DNA of 64,000 nt from Altererythrobacter sp. (lineage in GTDB: Bacteria > Pseudomonadota > Alphaproteobacteria > Sphingomonadales > Sphingomonadaceae), in NCBI GenBank assembly GCA_016793865.1, contig JAEULJ010000006.1, positions 1 through 64,000 on the forward strand, given 5' to 3'. The notes below the pieces were generated by a model. It had not been told where the DNA came from and did no database searches. It saw only the letters and a program-made list of their open reading frames with translations. This document shows positions 1 through 9,053 of this stretch, piece after piece (the stretch's first letter is position 1; the number at the start of each line of letters is the position of its first letter). The position numbers were made by a program, and so were the translations under genes.

Positions 1-1
1 C

Positions 2-1021
2 ACGCCCGACGGCGCCAAGCTGTTGTCCAATTTCGTGCATAAAATCGCCGGCTGCCGCGGCGACTGGACGATGCAGGCGTTCCGCGATCAGGCGATTGCC
101 AAGGTGCGCGCGCAAGTAGGCGGCAAACGCGTGTTGTGCGCGGTGTCCGGCGGGGTGGATTCCACCGTGGTGGCTGCGCTGCTGCATGAAGCCATCGGCG
201 ACAATGTGACCTGTATTTTCATCGACACCGGGCTGCTGCGCATGAACGAAGCCGAGCAGGTGAAAGCACTGTTTAAAACGCATTTCCACATTCCGCTCGT
301 CCATGTGGACGCAAGCCGCGTGTTTCTGAACAAGCTGGCCGGCGTGACCGACCCCGAGCGCAAGCGCAAGATCATCGGTGAGACGTTCATCGAGGTGTTC
401 GAGATGGAAGCGTCCAAAACCGGCGGGGCGGATTTCCTGGCGCAGGGCACGCTCTACCCGGACGTGATCGAGTCTGTGTCGTTTACCGGCGGCCCGAGCG
501 TCACCATCAAGTCGCACCACAACGTGGGCGGCCTGCCCGAGCGCATGAAGCTCAAGCTGGTCGAGCCGCTGCGCGAGCTGTTCAAGGACGAGGTGCGCGC
601 GCTCGGCCGCGAGCTGGGTCTCGACGAACGCTTCGTGGGCCGGCACCCCTTCCCCGGCCCGGGCCTGGCCATCCGCATCCCCGGCGAAGTGAGCCGCGAG
701 CGCTGCGACGTGCTGCGCAAGGCGGATGCGATCTACCTCGAGGAAATCCGCGCCGCCGGTCTCTACGATGCCATCTGGCAGGCCTTCGCGGTGCTGTTGC
801 CGGTGCGGACCGTGGGGGTGATGGGCGATTACCGCACCTACGACCACGTCTGCGCCCTGCGCGCGGTCACCAGCACCGACGGAATGACGGCCGATGTCTA
901 TCCCTTCGACGCGGCGTTCCTGTCCCGCGTGGCGACCCGCATCGTCAACGAGGTCAAGGGCATCAACCGCGTGGTCTATGACTACACCAGCAAGCCGCCC
1001 GGCACGATCGAGTGGGAGTGA
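2..1021 (+). CDS. guaA: GMP synthase (glutamine-hydrolysing), C-terminal part; cut by window start
   Basis: GuaA aminates XMP to GMP, the last step of guanine nucleotide synthesis, using ammonia from a glutamine amidotransferase domain. The window contains about 339 residues, in frame from base 2. These are the ATP-pyrophosphatase domain, with the PP-loop SGGVDS near residue 50 of the fragment, and the C-terminal dimerisation domain with the usual ending ([11 protein letters not shown]). The N-terminal amidotransferase domain lies before the window; complete family members have about 520 residues. The ending is intact, so the truncation comes from the window edge and not from decay. The next gene faces it on the other strand. 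Confidence 0.97.
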   Translation, partial: TPDGAKLLSNFVHKIAGCRGDWTMQAFRDQAIAKVRAQVGGKRVLCAVSGGVDSTVVAALLHEAIGDNVTCIFIDTGLLRMNEAEQVKALFKTHFHIPLVHVDASRVFLNKLAGVTDPERKRKIIGETFIEVFEMEASKTGGADFLAQGTLYPDVIESVSFTGGPSVTIKSHHNVGGLPERMKLKLVEPLRELFKDEVRALGRELGLDERFVGRHPFPGPGLAIRIPGEVSRERCDVLRKADAIYLEEIRAAGLYDAIWQAFAVLLPVRTVGVMGDYRTYDHVCALRAVTSTDGMTADVYPFDAAFLSRVATRIVNEVKGINRVVYDYTSKPPGTIEWE

Positions 1022-1040
1022 TGTTCGTCCACTCCGACGA

Positions 1041-1334
1041 TCAGGCCCTTAGCTCTCCCCACTCCGGGTTGCGCCGGAACATCGCCTCCACATAGGAACA
1101 GCGCGGATCGATCCTGAAGCCCTGGGCGCGCGCGTCCGCCACCAGCGCTTCCACCAGCCGGGCGGCCACGCCCCGCCCGCCGATGGCCGGCGGCACCAGC
1201 GTGTGCGTGGCGACGCGCACATCCCCGCCGCGCGCCACCCAGTCGAGACGGCCGGTATGTTCGCTGCCGGCGACCGCCGCGACATAGCTGCCACGCTCGC
1301 CGTGGTCGTCGTGCGTGATCGTGACTTCGAGCAT
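1041..1334 (-). CDS. Small GNAT-family N-acetyltransferase (YjdJ-like)
   Basis: This is a 97-residue single-domain acetyltransferase of the short YjdJ/GNAT type. The acetyl-CoA binding region is seen as GGRGVAARLVEALV, followed by the family's C-terminal Cys and Tyr (DPRCSYV). The ATG at 1334 was chosen because an AAGGAG ribosome-binding site lies about 9 bases upstream and the encoded MLEVTIT start fits the fold. A longer reading from 1424 would run into the divergent aldolase gene. The substrate cannot be told from sequence. It lies divergently from the threonine aldolase, with about 52 bases between starts. Confidence 0.85.
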   Translation of the reverse strand: MLEVTITHDDHGERGSYVAAVAGSEHTGRLDWVARGGDVRVATHTLVPPAIGGRGVAARLVEALVADARAQGFRIDPRCSYVEAMFRRNPEWGELRA

Positions 1335-1386
1335 CGCAAGCTTCTCCTTCTTGCGCCGAACGGGCCGCGGCGTAAGGGCGTTCCCG

Positions 1387-2400
1387 ATGACAGCCCCGAT
1401 CGCCAAGGCATTCCTCTCCGACAACGCCGCCCCGGTCCACCCCCGGGTATGGGAGGCGATGCGCGCGGCCGACGAGGCGGATGCCCCTTACGACAACGAT
1501 GCGCTCTCGCGGCAGCTCGACGAGCGCTTCTCGGATCTGTTCGGGCGGCCCGCCTGGGCGATGTGGACCGTCACCGGGACCGCCGCCAACTGCCTGGCGC
1601 TCGCCACGATGGTGCCCCCGCACGGCGGGGTGGTGTGCCACCGCGAGGCGCATATCGAGGTGGACGAATGCGGTGCCCCCGGCTTCTTCACGCACGGCGC
1701 CAAGCTGATACTGGCGGAGGGGGAAGGCGCCAAGCTGACCCCCGCGGCGGTCGAGCGGGTGGTCGCCCCGATCCGCGACGATACCCACCAGATCCAGCCG
1801 CACGCGCTGAGCCTGACGCAGGCCAGCGAATACGGGCTGGTCTATACGCCTCCCGAGATCGACGCACTGGTCGCCCACGCGCGCGGCCGGGGCTTCGGCA
1901 TTCACGTCGACGGCGCGCGCTTCGCCAATGCGGTGGCGTTCCTGGGCTGCGCTCCCGCCCAAGCCTGCGGCGCGGTCGATGCGCTCAGCTTCGGCTGCAT
2001 CAAGAACGGCGGCATGGGCGCCGATGCGCTGGTGCTGTTCGACTGGGGCGCGGCCGAGCTGGCCAGGTACCGCCGCAAGCGCGCCGGGCATCTGCAATCC
2101 AAGGGTCGCTTCCTTGCCGCGCAGATCATCGCCCTGCTGGATGGCGAGCTGTGGCTCGCCAACGGCCGCGCCGCCAATGGCGCGGCCGCGGAGATCGCCG
2201 CGGCCTGCGGCGAGCGCCTGATGCACCCGGTCGAGGCCAACGAGATCTTCGTGCGGCTGACCCCGGTGGAGCGCGACGCGCTGCGCGCGCAGGGCTTCGG
2301 ATTCTACGACTGGGGCGATGACGCGGCCCGCTTTGTCACCGCCTGGAACACGCGCGAGGAAGATGCCCGCGCCCTCGCCGCCGCGATTGCGGGGCTGTGA
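1387..2400 (+). CDS. Low-specificity L-threonine aldolase / beta-eliminating lyase family
   Basis: This is a 337-residue PLP-dependent fold-type I enzyme that probably cleaves L-threonine or L-allo-threonine to glycine and acetaldehyde. The PLP lysine is K206 in SFGCIKNGG. This is the alphaproteobacterial variant of the motif and differs from the E. coli LtaE form. The Asp of HVDGARFANA, which binds the PLP nitrogen, is present near residue 175. The start at MTAPIAKAFLSDN matches the family. The downstream exporter begins on a GTG overlapping this stop codon (GTGA), so the two genes are probably translated together. The GNAT gene is divergent. Confidence 0.9.
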   Translation: MTAPIAKAFLSDNAAPVHPRVWEAMRAADEADAPYDNDALSRQLDERFSDLFGRPAWAMWTVTGTAANCLALATMVPPHGGVVCHREAHIEVDECGAPGFFTHGAKLILAEGEGAKLTPAAVERVVAPIRDDTHQIQPHALSLTQASEYGLVYTPPEIDALVAHARGRGFGIHVDGARFANAVAFLGCAPAQACGAVDALSFGCIKNGGMGADALVLFDWGAAELARYRRKRAGHLQSKGRFLAAQIIALLDGELWLANGRAANGAAAEIAAACGERLMHPVEANEIFVRLTPVERDALRAQGFGFYDWGDDAARFVTAWNTREEDARALAAAIAGL

Positions 2401-3326
2401 GGGACCCCACGCCCGGCCCGCCCCACGCGCTGCTGCGCTGGCGGGTGGCCGCGCCGTTCCTGCTGGTGGCGCTGATCTGGGGGTCCACCTGGTATGTCAT
2501 CACCGGCCAGATCGCCCAGGTGCCGCCGAGCTGGTCGGTGACCTATCGCTTCGCCCTGGCCACCCCGGCGATGTTCGCGCTGGCGCTGGCCACGGGCAAA
2601 TCGCTGCGGCTGGGCCGCGCGGGCCAGGGTCTCGCGCTGGCGCTCGGGCTGTTCCAGTTCTGCGGCAACTTCAACTTCGTCTATCGGGCGGAACAGCACC
2701 TCACCAGCGGCGTGGTGGCGGTGATGTTCGCGCTGCTGCTGGTGCCCAATGCGCTGTTCGCCCGGGCATTGCTGGGGCAGCGCATCACGCCGCGCTTCAT
2801 GGCCGGCAGCGCGGTGGCGATCGCGGGCGTGGCGCTGCTGCTTGCCGAGGAGGCGCGCACGGCGCCGCTGGGCGGAAATATCGCGCTGGGTGTGGCGCTG
2901 ACGGTGGGCGGAATCCTGTCCGCTTCGATCGCGAATGTGATCCAGGCGGGCGAGACCGGGCGCGCCCTTCCGCTCGCCAGCCTGCTCGCCTGGGCGATGC
3001 TCTATGGCACCGGGATCGATGCGGCGGTGGCCTGGGCCACGGCCGGGCCGCCCGTGGTGCCGCGCGATCCGGCATTCTGGGCCGGAACGGCCTGGCTGGC
3101 ACTGGCGGGATCGGTGGTGACCTTCCCGCTCTACTACGGGATCGTGCGCGCCATCGGGCCGGGCCGCGCCGCCTATAACGGCGTGCTGGTGGTGGTGGTG
3201 GCGATGCTCATCTCCACGCTGATCGAAGGCTATGCGTGGAGCCCGCTCGCCGTCGGTGGCGCGGTGCTGGGCATGGCCGGGATGCTGATCGCACTGCGCG
3301 CCCGCAGTTCCCCGGCAGAGGGCTGA
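2397..3326 (+). CDS. EamA/DMT-family transporter
   Basis: This is a 309-residue inner-membrane protein with about ten hydrophobic segments in two EamA repeats. The first repeat carries the typical FLLVALIWGSTWYV segment. Members of the drug/metabolite transporter superfamily usually export amino acids or other small metabolites. The start is a GTG whose last bases overlap the stop of the threonine aldolase gene (GTGA). Coupling to an amino-acid catabolic gene suggests amino-acid or metabolite export, but the substrate is not determined by the sequence. Confidence 0.9.
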   Translation: MRDPTPGPPHALLRWRVAAPFLLVALIWGSTWYVITGQIAQVPPSWSVTYRFALATPAMFALALATGKSLRLGRAGQGLALALGLFQFCGNFNFVYRAEQHLTSGVVAVMFALLLVPNALFARALLGQRITPRFMAGSAVAIAGVALLLAEEARTAPLGGNIALGVALTVGGILSASIANVIQAGETGRALPLASLLAWAMLYGTGIDAAVAWATAGPPVVPRDPAFWAGTAWLALAGSVVTFPLYYGIVRAIGPGRAAYNGVLVVVVAMLISTLIEGYAWSPLAVGGAVLGMAGMLIALRARSSPAEG

Positions 3327-3347
3327 CGAAACCGCCACACGGGCCGT

Positions 3348-4139
3348 TCAGAGGAGCGATGCCAGCCCTTCGCGATAGGTGGGATGGCGCGGCGTCCACC
3401 CCGCCGCGCGCCCGAGCCTGCCGTTCGCCACCCGCCGGTTCTCGGCATAGAAGCCACGCGCCATCGGGCTCAGCCCGGCCTCATCCAGCGATTGCAACGG
3501 GGGCGCGGGGATGCCGAGCAGCCGGCAGCCATGCTCCACCACGGCGTTCTGGCTCGCCGGCTCGTCATCGGCGAGGTTCCACGCGCCGGGCGGCACATCC
3601 GCCGCCAGCGCCGCGCACACACCGCCCGCGATGTCATCGACGTGCACCCGGCTGAACACCTGCCCCGGCAGATCGATGCGATGGGCGGCGCCCGCGCGGA
3701 GCCGTTCGAGGACCGAGCGGCCCGGCCCATAGATGCCCGGCAGGCGGAACACCCGCGCGCCCAGCGCCAGCCAGCGCGCATCCGCCTCCGCCCGGGCCGA
3801 GCGGCGCCCTCCCGCCCCTGACCCGACAATCGGCGCGCTTTCATCCACCCAGGCCCCGCCGGTATCTCCATAGACCCCGGTGGATGACAGGTAGCCGAGC
3901 CATCTCCCCGCCAATCCGCCGCAGTAGCGGGCAAGGACAGGATCGCCGCCATCCTCCTGCGGCGGCACGCTCGAAAGGACGTGACTGGCGCGCCCCAGCG
4001 CCGCCGCCACGCCGGCCTCGTCCGCAAAGTCGAGGGTGCCCGCGCGGCCCGTGGCCTCCACCTGCCACCCGCCCGCCTCCAGCGCGGCCGCGATGCGCGA
4101 TGCGCTGTAGCCCAGGCCGAAAATCAACATTCGGTTCAT
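3348..4139 (-). CDS. NAD(P)-dependent epimerase/dehydratase family protein (YeeZ-like)
   Basis: This 263-residue extended short-chain dehydrogenase-like protein begins with a Rossmann motif (MLIFGLGYSASRIA). It also has the later STGVYGD segment and LPGIYGPGRS. The family's usual YxxxK catalytic pair is not obvious, as in other YeeZ-like proteins, so the reaction is unknown. The ATG at 4139 gives the standard N-terminus. An in-frame longer reading to 4310 would overlap the next gene and looks non-coding. It is convergent with the EamA gene and divergent from the secreted metallopeptidase-like gene. Confidence 0.82.
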   Translation of the reverse strand: MNRMLIFGLGYSASRIAAALEAGGWQVEATGRAGTLDFADEAGVAAALGRASHVLSSVPPQEDGGDPVLARYCGGLAGRWLGYLSSTGVYGDTGGAWVDESAPIVGSGAGGRRSARAEADARWLALGARVFRLPGIYGPGRSVLERLRAGAAHRIDLPGQVFSRVHVDDIAGGVCAALAADVPPGAWNLADDEPASQNAVVEHGCRLLGIPAPPLQSLDEAGLSPMARGFYAENRRVANGRLGRAAGWTPRHPTYREGLASLL

Positions 4140-4236
4140 GGGCGCCGGTCTAGACGAGAGCGCGCGCCTTGTCCGTATCGGAAGCGCGTTTTGCCGCCGC
4201 CTTGCGCGCCGCGGCGTTGGATGGGAAAGCCAGCCG

Positions 4237-4860
4237 ATGCGTTCCGTGTCAGTTCTTGCCTCCGCAGTCGCCGCCCTGGTCGGGGCCGCGCCTGCAATGT
4301 CGGCGGACATGGCGTTCCGGGGCTATCGTGCCGTGATCGCCGCCACGCCCGGCGGCTCGCCGGCGCCGGAGACACTGGCAAGCTTCCGATGCCAGATCGA
4401 TATCGTGGAAGCCGTTTCTCTGCCGGCGCAAACCACCGCATTCTTTCGCACGGTGCCGCTCGAACTGTCCTCCGACACGGTGAACGGCCGGTATCGGACT
4501 GGAGCTGGCGTGCAGCTTTCGCCGCGCCAGCTCAGCGACAAGACGCCGGTGCTGCTCCACGAATATCTGCACGCCTTCCACTTCGAGCGCATGAGCCCGG
4601 CACGAAAGGAAGAATTGCGTGGGTATCTCGCCAGTGCCCGCACTGCGGGGGTTTTCCCGGCGGGAAGCTATATGCTGACCAATCCCACCGAGTTCTTCGC
4701 CATGACGGCATCGGCCTATCTCTATGGCGCCATTCGGCGTGAACCCTTCTCGCGCGAAGCGCTGCGGTCCGCGATGCCCGCGTACTATGGCTGGCTGGGG
4801 GAGACGCTGGAGGTGCCGGAGGTTTCGCTGGCATCGCCGGTGGGGCGCGGCTGCGGCTGA
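4237..4860 (+). CDS. Secreted HExxH protein, putative metallopeptidase
   Basis: I do not recognise this 207-residue protein by name. It has a signal peptide (residues 1 to about 20, with AAPA before the likely cut), a HEYLH zinc motif at 108-112 and a downstream NPTEFFA with Glu152 that could be the third zinc ligand. This arrangement resembles the lethal-factor-like (ATLF) group of gluzincins, but that link is an inference. It is predicted to act in the periplasm or outside the cell. The ATG at 4237 was chosen because it starts the signal peptide; an upstream ATG at 4138 would overlap the divergent gene. No substrate is evident. Confidence 0.7.
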   Translation: MRSVSVLASAVAALVGAAPAMSADMAFRGYRAVIAATPGGSPAPETLASFRCQIDIVEAVSLPAQTTAFFRTVPLELSSDTVNGRYRTGAGVQLSPRQLSDKTPVLLHEYLHAFHFERMSPARKEELRGYLASARTAGVFPAGSYMLTNPTEFFAMTASAYLYGAIRREPFSREALRSAMPAYYGWLGETLEVPEVSLASPVGRGCG

Positions 4861-4910
4861 ACCTGCCGCTGCGCTCTGGCAATCGTCCGGCGGCGGGCTA
4901 GTAGAACGCA

Positions 4911-7574
4911 ATGGATATCGCACGCACCCCCGCCACCCCTGACGGCAACCCCGAAATGGCCGACGCCGCGATGGCGCCCTCCGCCCCGCCCGAGATCATG
5001 CGCGAGGACTATGCCGCCTTCCCTTGGACCGTCCCCACGATCCATCTCGACTTTGCGCTCGGACTGGAGGAGACGCTGGTAACCGCGACGCTGCAGGTCG
5101 CGCGCAACCCTGCCGCGCCGCCCTCGCCAACGCTGCGGCTCAACGGCGACGGGCTGGAACTCGTCTCCCTCTTGCTGGATGGCGCGGCTTTCGAGGGCCA
5201 GGCAGTCGACGGTGGCGATCTGCTGGTGACCCTGCCGGGAGAGGCGCACAGCCTGACCATCGTCACCCGCCTGCGCCCGGCCGAAAACAGCCAGCTCATG
5301 GGGCTCTACGCCTCGAACGGAATGCTCTGCACCCAGTGCGAGGCGGAAGGCTTCCGGCGCATCACCTTCTTCCCCGACCGGCCCGACGTGCTGAGCACCT
5401 GGAGCGTAAGGATGAGCGGACCGAAGGCGCAGTTCCCGGTGCTGCTGTCGAATGGCGACAGGACCGGCGGGGGCGAAGACGGGGCGGAGCACTGGGCCGA
5501 ATGGCGCGATCCCTGGCCCAAGCCGAGCTACCTCTTCGCGCTGGTGGCGGGAGAGCTGGTGGCGCGGCGCGACCATTTCATCACCACGGGCGGGCGCCGG
5601 GTCGAACTGGCGGTGTGGGTGCGCGCCGAGGATCTGCCGCGCACCGAACACGCGATGGAATCGCTCAAGCGGTCGATGAAGTGGGACGAGGACACCTTCG
5701 GCCGCGAATACGACCTGGGCGAGTTCAACATCGTCGCGGTGGGCGATTTCAACATGGGGGCAATGGAGAACAAGGGCCTCAACGTCTTCAACACCCGCTA
5801 TGTCCTGGCAGACCCCGAAACCGCCACCGATGGCGATTACGACGGCATCGAGGGGGTGATCGGGCACGAATACTTCCACAACTGGTCGGGCAACCGGGTG
5901 ACCTGCCGCGACTGGTTCCAGCTCAGCCTCAAGGAAGGCTTCACCGTGCTGCGCGACCAGCTTTTCAGCCAGGACATGGGCAGCCAAGCGGTCAAGCGGA
6001 TCGAGGATGTGCGGGTCCTCCGCAGCGTCCAGTTTCCCGAGGATTCGGGCCCGCTGGCGCATCCGATCCGGCCGGAGAGCTTTCGCGAGATCAGCAATTT
6101 CTACACCGCCACCATCTACAACAAGGGGGCAGAGGTGATCCGCATGATGCGGACGATGGCCGGCCCCGCGAGATTCCGCGCCGGCACCGACCTCTATTTC
6201 GACCGTCACGACGGCGAGGCCGCGACCTGCGAGGATTTCGTCAAGGCGATCGAGGATGGGGCCAGGCTCGACCTGGCGCAGTTCCGCCGCTGGTACTCGC
6301 AGGCCGGCACTCCGCAGGTGAAGGCGGAACTGGAACGCGTTGACGGAACCGCGCGGTTGCATTTGTCGCAGGAAACCCCCGCCACCCCCGGCCAGCCGCT
6401 CAAGGAGCCGGTGCCGATCCCGCTGCGCGTGGCGCTCCACGATCGGACCAGGAACGCGCTGGGCGACGAGCGGCTGATCGTGCTCGACACCGCTTCGGCC
6501 AGCTTCGACCTTGGCCCGATGGCGTCGGGCACGGCCGCCCAGCCCGCGCTTTCGATAAATCGCGGCTTCTCCGCGCCGGTATCGATCGAACGCGCGGTCG
6601 ATCCCGACGAGCTCGCCTTCCTCGCCCGCCACGACGACGATCCCTTCGCCCGCCACGAGGCGATGCAGGCGCTTCTGGTCGGCCATCTCGTCGCGGCCTC
6701 GGGCGGGGCTGCGGGCGCGGCGGGTCTCGCGCAGAGCGAGCAGGCGATCGCCGAAGCGCTGGGCGCGGCCCTCGACGATGCCGGGATCGACGACCTGATG
6801 CGGGGCGAACTCATGCTGCTGCCCGGCCTGGCCTATCTGATGGAACAGGTGCCGCTGGCCGATCCCGGCGCGATCCACGCGGCGCGCGAGGCACTCAAGG
6901 CGGCGCTTGGCCGGGCGCTGGCTCCGCGGCTGGAGCGAATTCACGCCCGCGCCTCGGCGCTGCCCTTCGCGATGGATGCCGCCGGCAGGGGCGCGCGCAA
7001 GGTCAAGTCTCTGGCGCTCGCGCTGATCGCCGCCGCGGACCCGGCGCGTGCCGCCGCGATGGCGGCCGCGCAATATGACGCGGCCGACAACATGACCGAC
7101 CGGCAAGGCGCGCTGATGGTCCTGGCCGGCCTGCCCGGCGCGGAACGCACCGCGCGGCTGATCGACTTCTACAACCGCTTCCAGGGCAATGCGCTGGTGA
7201 TCGACAAGTGGTTCTCGCTCCAAGCGAGCTCACTTCATCCCAAGGTGCTGGCCCATGTCCGCGCGCTGGCGAACCATCCCGATTTCACGCTCAGGAACCC
7301 CAACCGGGTGCGTGCGCTCTACATGGCCTTCGGCGGCACGGCACAGGGCTTCCATGCCGGGAACGGCGAGGGTTACCGGCTGATCGCCGACTTGATCCTG
7401 GCGCTCGACCCGATCAACGCGCAGACGGCGGCGCGCTTCGTGCCGATGCTGGGGCGGTGGCGGCGGATCGAGCCGGTGCGCGCCGCTCTGATGCGGGCCG
7501 AGCTGGAACGGATCGCGGCCGCCCCCAGGCTGAGCCGCGACAGCCACGAGCAGGTCTCGCGGTCGCTGGGCTGA
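4911..7574 (+). CDS. pepN: Aminopeptidase N (M1 family)
   Basis: This 887-residue zinc aminopeptidase removes N-terminal residues from peptides in the cytoplasm. The exopeptidase motif GAMEN is at 283-287, and the zinc site HEYFHNW at 319-325 is followed by the downstream Glu in LKEGF. The length and C-terminal helical domain match E. coli-type PepN. A TAGTAG hexamer ends 6 bases before the ATG and no ribosome-binding site is visible, so the transcript may be leaderless. A second in-frame ATG at residue 16 is an alternative start. The pgeF start overlaps its stop (TGATG). Confidence 0.97.
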   Translation: MDIARTPATPDGNPEMADAAMAPSAPPEIMREDYAAFPWTVPTIHLDFALGLEETLVTATLQVARNPAAPPSPTLRLNGDGLELVSLLLDGAAFEGQAVDGGDLLVTLPGEAHSLTIVTRLRPAENSQLMGLYASNGMLCTQCEAEGFRRITFFPDRPDVLSTWSVRMSGPKAQFPVLLSNGDRTGGGEDGAEHWAEWRDPWPKPSYLFALVAGELVARRDHFITTGGRRVELAVWVRAEDLPRTEHAMESLKRSMKWDEDTFGREYDLGEFNIVAVGDFNMGAMENKGLNVFNTRYVLADPETATDGDYDGIEGVIGHEYFHNWSGNRVTCRDWFQLSLKEGFTVLRDQLFSQDMGSQAVKRIEDVRVLRSVQFPEDSGPLAHPIRPESFREISNFYTATIYNKGAEVIRMMRTMAGPARFRAGTDLYFDRHDGEAATCEDFVKAIEDGARLDLAQFRRWYSQAGTPQVKAELERVDGTARLHLSQETPATPGQPLKEPVPIPLRVALHDRTRNALGDERLIVLDTASASFDLGPMASGTAAQPALSINRGFSAPVSIERAVDPDELAFLARHDDDPFARHEAMQALLVGHLVAASGGAAGAAGLAQSEQAIAEALGAALDDAGIDDLMRGELMLLPGLAYLMEQVPLADPGAIHAAREALKAALGRALAPRLERIHARASALPFAMDAAGRGARKVKSLALALIAAADPARAAAMAAAQYDAADNMTDRQGALMVLAGLPGAERTARLIDFYNRFQGNALVIDKWFSLQASSLHPKVLAHVRALANHPDFTLRNPNRVRALYMAFGGTAQGFHAGNGEGYRLIADLILALDPINAQTAARFVPMLGRWRRIEPVRAALMRAELERIAAAPRLSRDSHEQVSRSLG

Positions 7575-8239
7575 TGCTGCGCGCACCTCTCCTCGCCACT
7601 GTCCCGCACGGCTTTTCGACTCGCGAGGAGCCGGCGCTCGAAATCGTGCTGCCCGGCGCGCCGCTGGTGCTGGCGAAGCAGGTTCACGGGATCGAGACGA
7701 TCACGGTGACGGAACCGTGGACAGGCCTGCCCCCCGAGGCCGACGCGCTGGTGACCGCGCGCCCGGGCCTGCTGATCGGCGTGGTCACCGCCGACTGCGC
7801 CCCGGTGCTCCTCGCCGACAGCGAAGCCGGGGTGGTGGGCGCGGTTCATGCCGGCTGGCGCGGTGCCTTCGCGGGTGTGATCGAGAGCGCGCTGGTCGCG
7901 ATGAAGGCGCTCGGTGCCCGGACGGATCGCACCGTCGCCGCCATCGGTCCGACGATCGCGCAGGCGAGCTACGAGGTCGACGCGGAGTTCCATGATCGGC
8001 TGGTGAACCAGGATGCGGCCACCATCGACCTGCTGGAGCCGGGGAATCCCGGCCACTACCGGTTCGACCTGCCCGCCTATGTCGCGCGCCGCCTGAGGGC
8101 GGCGGGGGTCGCGGCGATCGCCGATCTGGACGAGGATACCTACACCCAGCCCGAGCGCTTCTTCTCGTTCCGCCGGGCGACGCATCGCGGCGAGGCGACC
8201 GGCGGACGCCAGACCAGCGTGATCGCCCTTGGCGGATAA
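7574..8239 (+). CDS. pgeF: Peptidoglycan editing factor PgeF / YfiH-type multicopper polyphenol oxidase domain
   Basis: This 221-residue protein belongs to the DUF152/YfiH family. In E. coli the family corrects muropeptide precursors that carry L-Ser instead of L-Ala, and related proteins act as purine nucleoside phosphorylases. The metal ligands are visible in KQVHG, in DCAPVLLAD and in HAGWRG. The start overlaps the pepN stop by one base (TGATG), which suggests translational coupling. A cytochrome bc1 operon follows after about 210 bases. Confidence 0.9.
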   Translation: MLRAPLLATVPHGFSTREEPALEIVLPGAPLVLAKQVHGIETITVTEPWTGLPPEADALVTARPGLLIGVVTADCAPVLLADSEAGVVGAVHAGWRGAFAGVIESALVAMKALGARTDRTVAAIGPTIAQASYEVDAEFHDRLVNQDAATIDLLEPGNPGHYRFDLPAYVARRLRAAGVAAIADLDEDTYTQPERFFSFRRATHRGEATGGRQTSVIALGG

Positions 8240-8274
8240 CCGCGCAATAGCGCCGCAAAGCCGTCAAATCGCGG

Positions 8275-8303
8275 TTGGCAAGGCAGGGGGGAGCCGCTAG
8301 AGG
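8275..8303 (+). promoter_or_regulatory. Candidate sigma-70-type promoter for petABC
   Basis: A TTGGCA hexamer (8275-8280) is followed after 17 bases by TAGAGG (8298-8303). It is the only good -35/-10 pair I see between pgeF and petA. It would give a leader of about 140 bases. The same TTGnCn/TAGAGn pattern occurs before the secreted-protein gene at 22247. Confidence 0.4.
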
Positions 8304-8451
8304 CCCTCCCCAATCGGCCCTTCCCGTGCGCCCCGGTGCGTGCGCGGCAGGCATGGCGGGGCATCCAAGACCCCGCGCAAACAGGGAATCCGCATCCCCG
8401 GCCCAATCCGCCGGCGGACGCCAGAGACAGGCAAGGCAGGGCTTAGGGCTG

Positions 8452-9033
8452 ATGGCAGACACGGCTGCAACCGCTGACACCCCGATCGTTCACGACACCA
8501 ATCCCTCTGACGACGGCGTACGCCGCCGGGATTTCATCAACATCGCCGCGGTCAGCGCGGCGGGCGTTGGCGGGGTGGCGGTGCTGATCCCGCTCATCAG
8601 CCAGATGGCTCCGTCCAAGGACGTGCTGGCCGAAAGCTCGACCGAACTCGACGTCGCCGCGATCCAGCCCGGCCAGGCGATCAAGGCGGTGTTCCGCAAG
8701 CAGCCGCTGTTCGTTCGCCGGCTCACCCCGGCCGAGATCCAGGCTGCCGACGCCGTGCCGGTCGGCGAGCTGCGCGATCCGCAGACGCTGGAAGAACGCA
8801 CCAAGCCGGGCCACACCGACATGCTGGTGACGATGGGCGTGTGCACGCATCTGGGCTGCGTTCCGCTGGGCGCCGCCGAGGGCGAGGTAAAGGGTGAGTA
8901 CGGCGGCTATTTCTGCCCCTGCCACGGCTCGCATTACGATACCGCCGGCCGCATCCGCAAAGGCCCCGCGCCTTCGAACCTCCAGGTGCCGGAATACCAG
9001 TTCACCACCGACACCAAGATCGTCGTCGGCTGA
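8452..9033 (+). CDS. petA: Ubiquinol-cytochrome c reductase Rieske iron-sulfur subunit
   Basis: This 193-residue subunit carries the 2Fe-2S cluster that takes electrons from ubiquinol in the cytochrome bc1 complex. The cluster ligands are in CTHLGC and CPCHGS. Near the N-terminus there is a Tat-like RRRDF (24-28) followed by one membrane helix (about 30-50), which anchors the head domain in the periplasm. The ATG at 8452 gives this arrangement. It is the first gene of petA-petB-petC, with gaps of 20 and 34 bases. Confidence 0.97.
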   Translation: MADTAATADTPIVHDTNPSDDGVRRRDFINIAAVSAAGVGGVAVLIPLISQMAPSKDVLAESSTELDVAAIQPGQAIKAVFRKQPLFVRRLTPAEIQAADAVPVGELRDPQTLEERTKPGHTDMLVTMGVCTHLGCVPLGAAEGEVKGEYGGYFCPCHGSHYDTAGRIRKGPAPSNLQVPEYQFTTDTKIVVG

Positions 9034-9053
9034 GATATTAGGACGGACACGCG

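Noticed and set aside
982..2226. Open frame opposite the GNAT and aldolase genes
   Set aside because: It overlaps two better supported genes and has no known motif.
4785..7223. Long open frame (about 812 codons) opposite pepN
   Set aside because: It is antisense to a clearly conserved enzyme, has no recognisable domain and is rich in Arg, Gly, Ala and Pro, as expected from a high-GC shadow frame.
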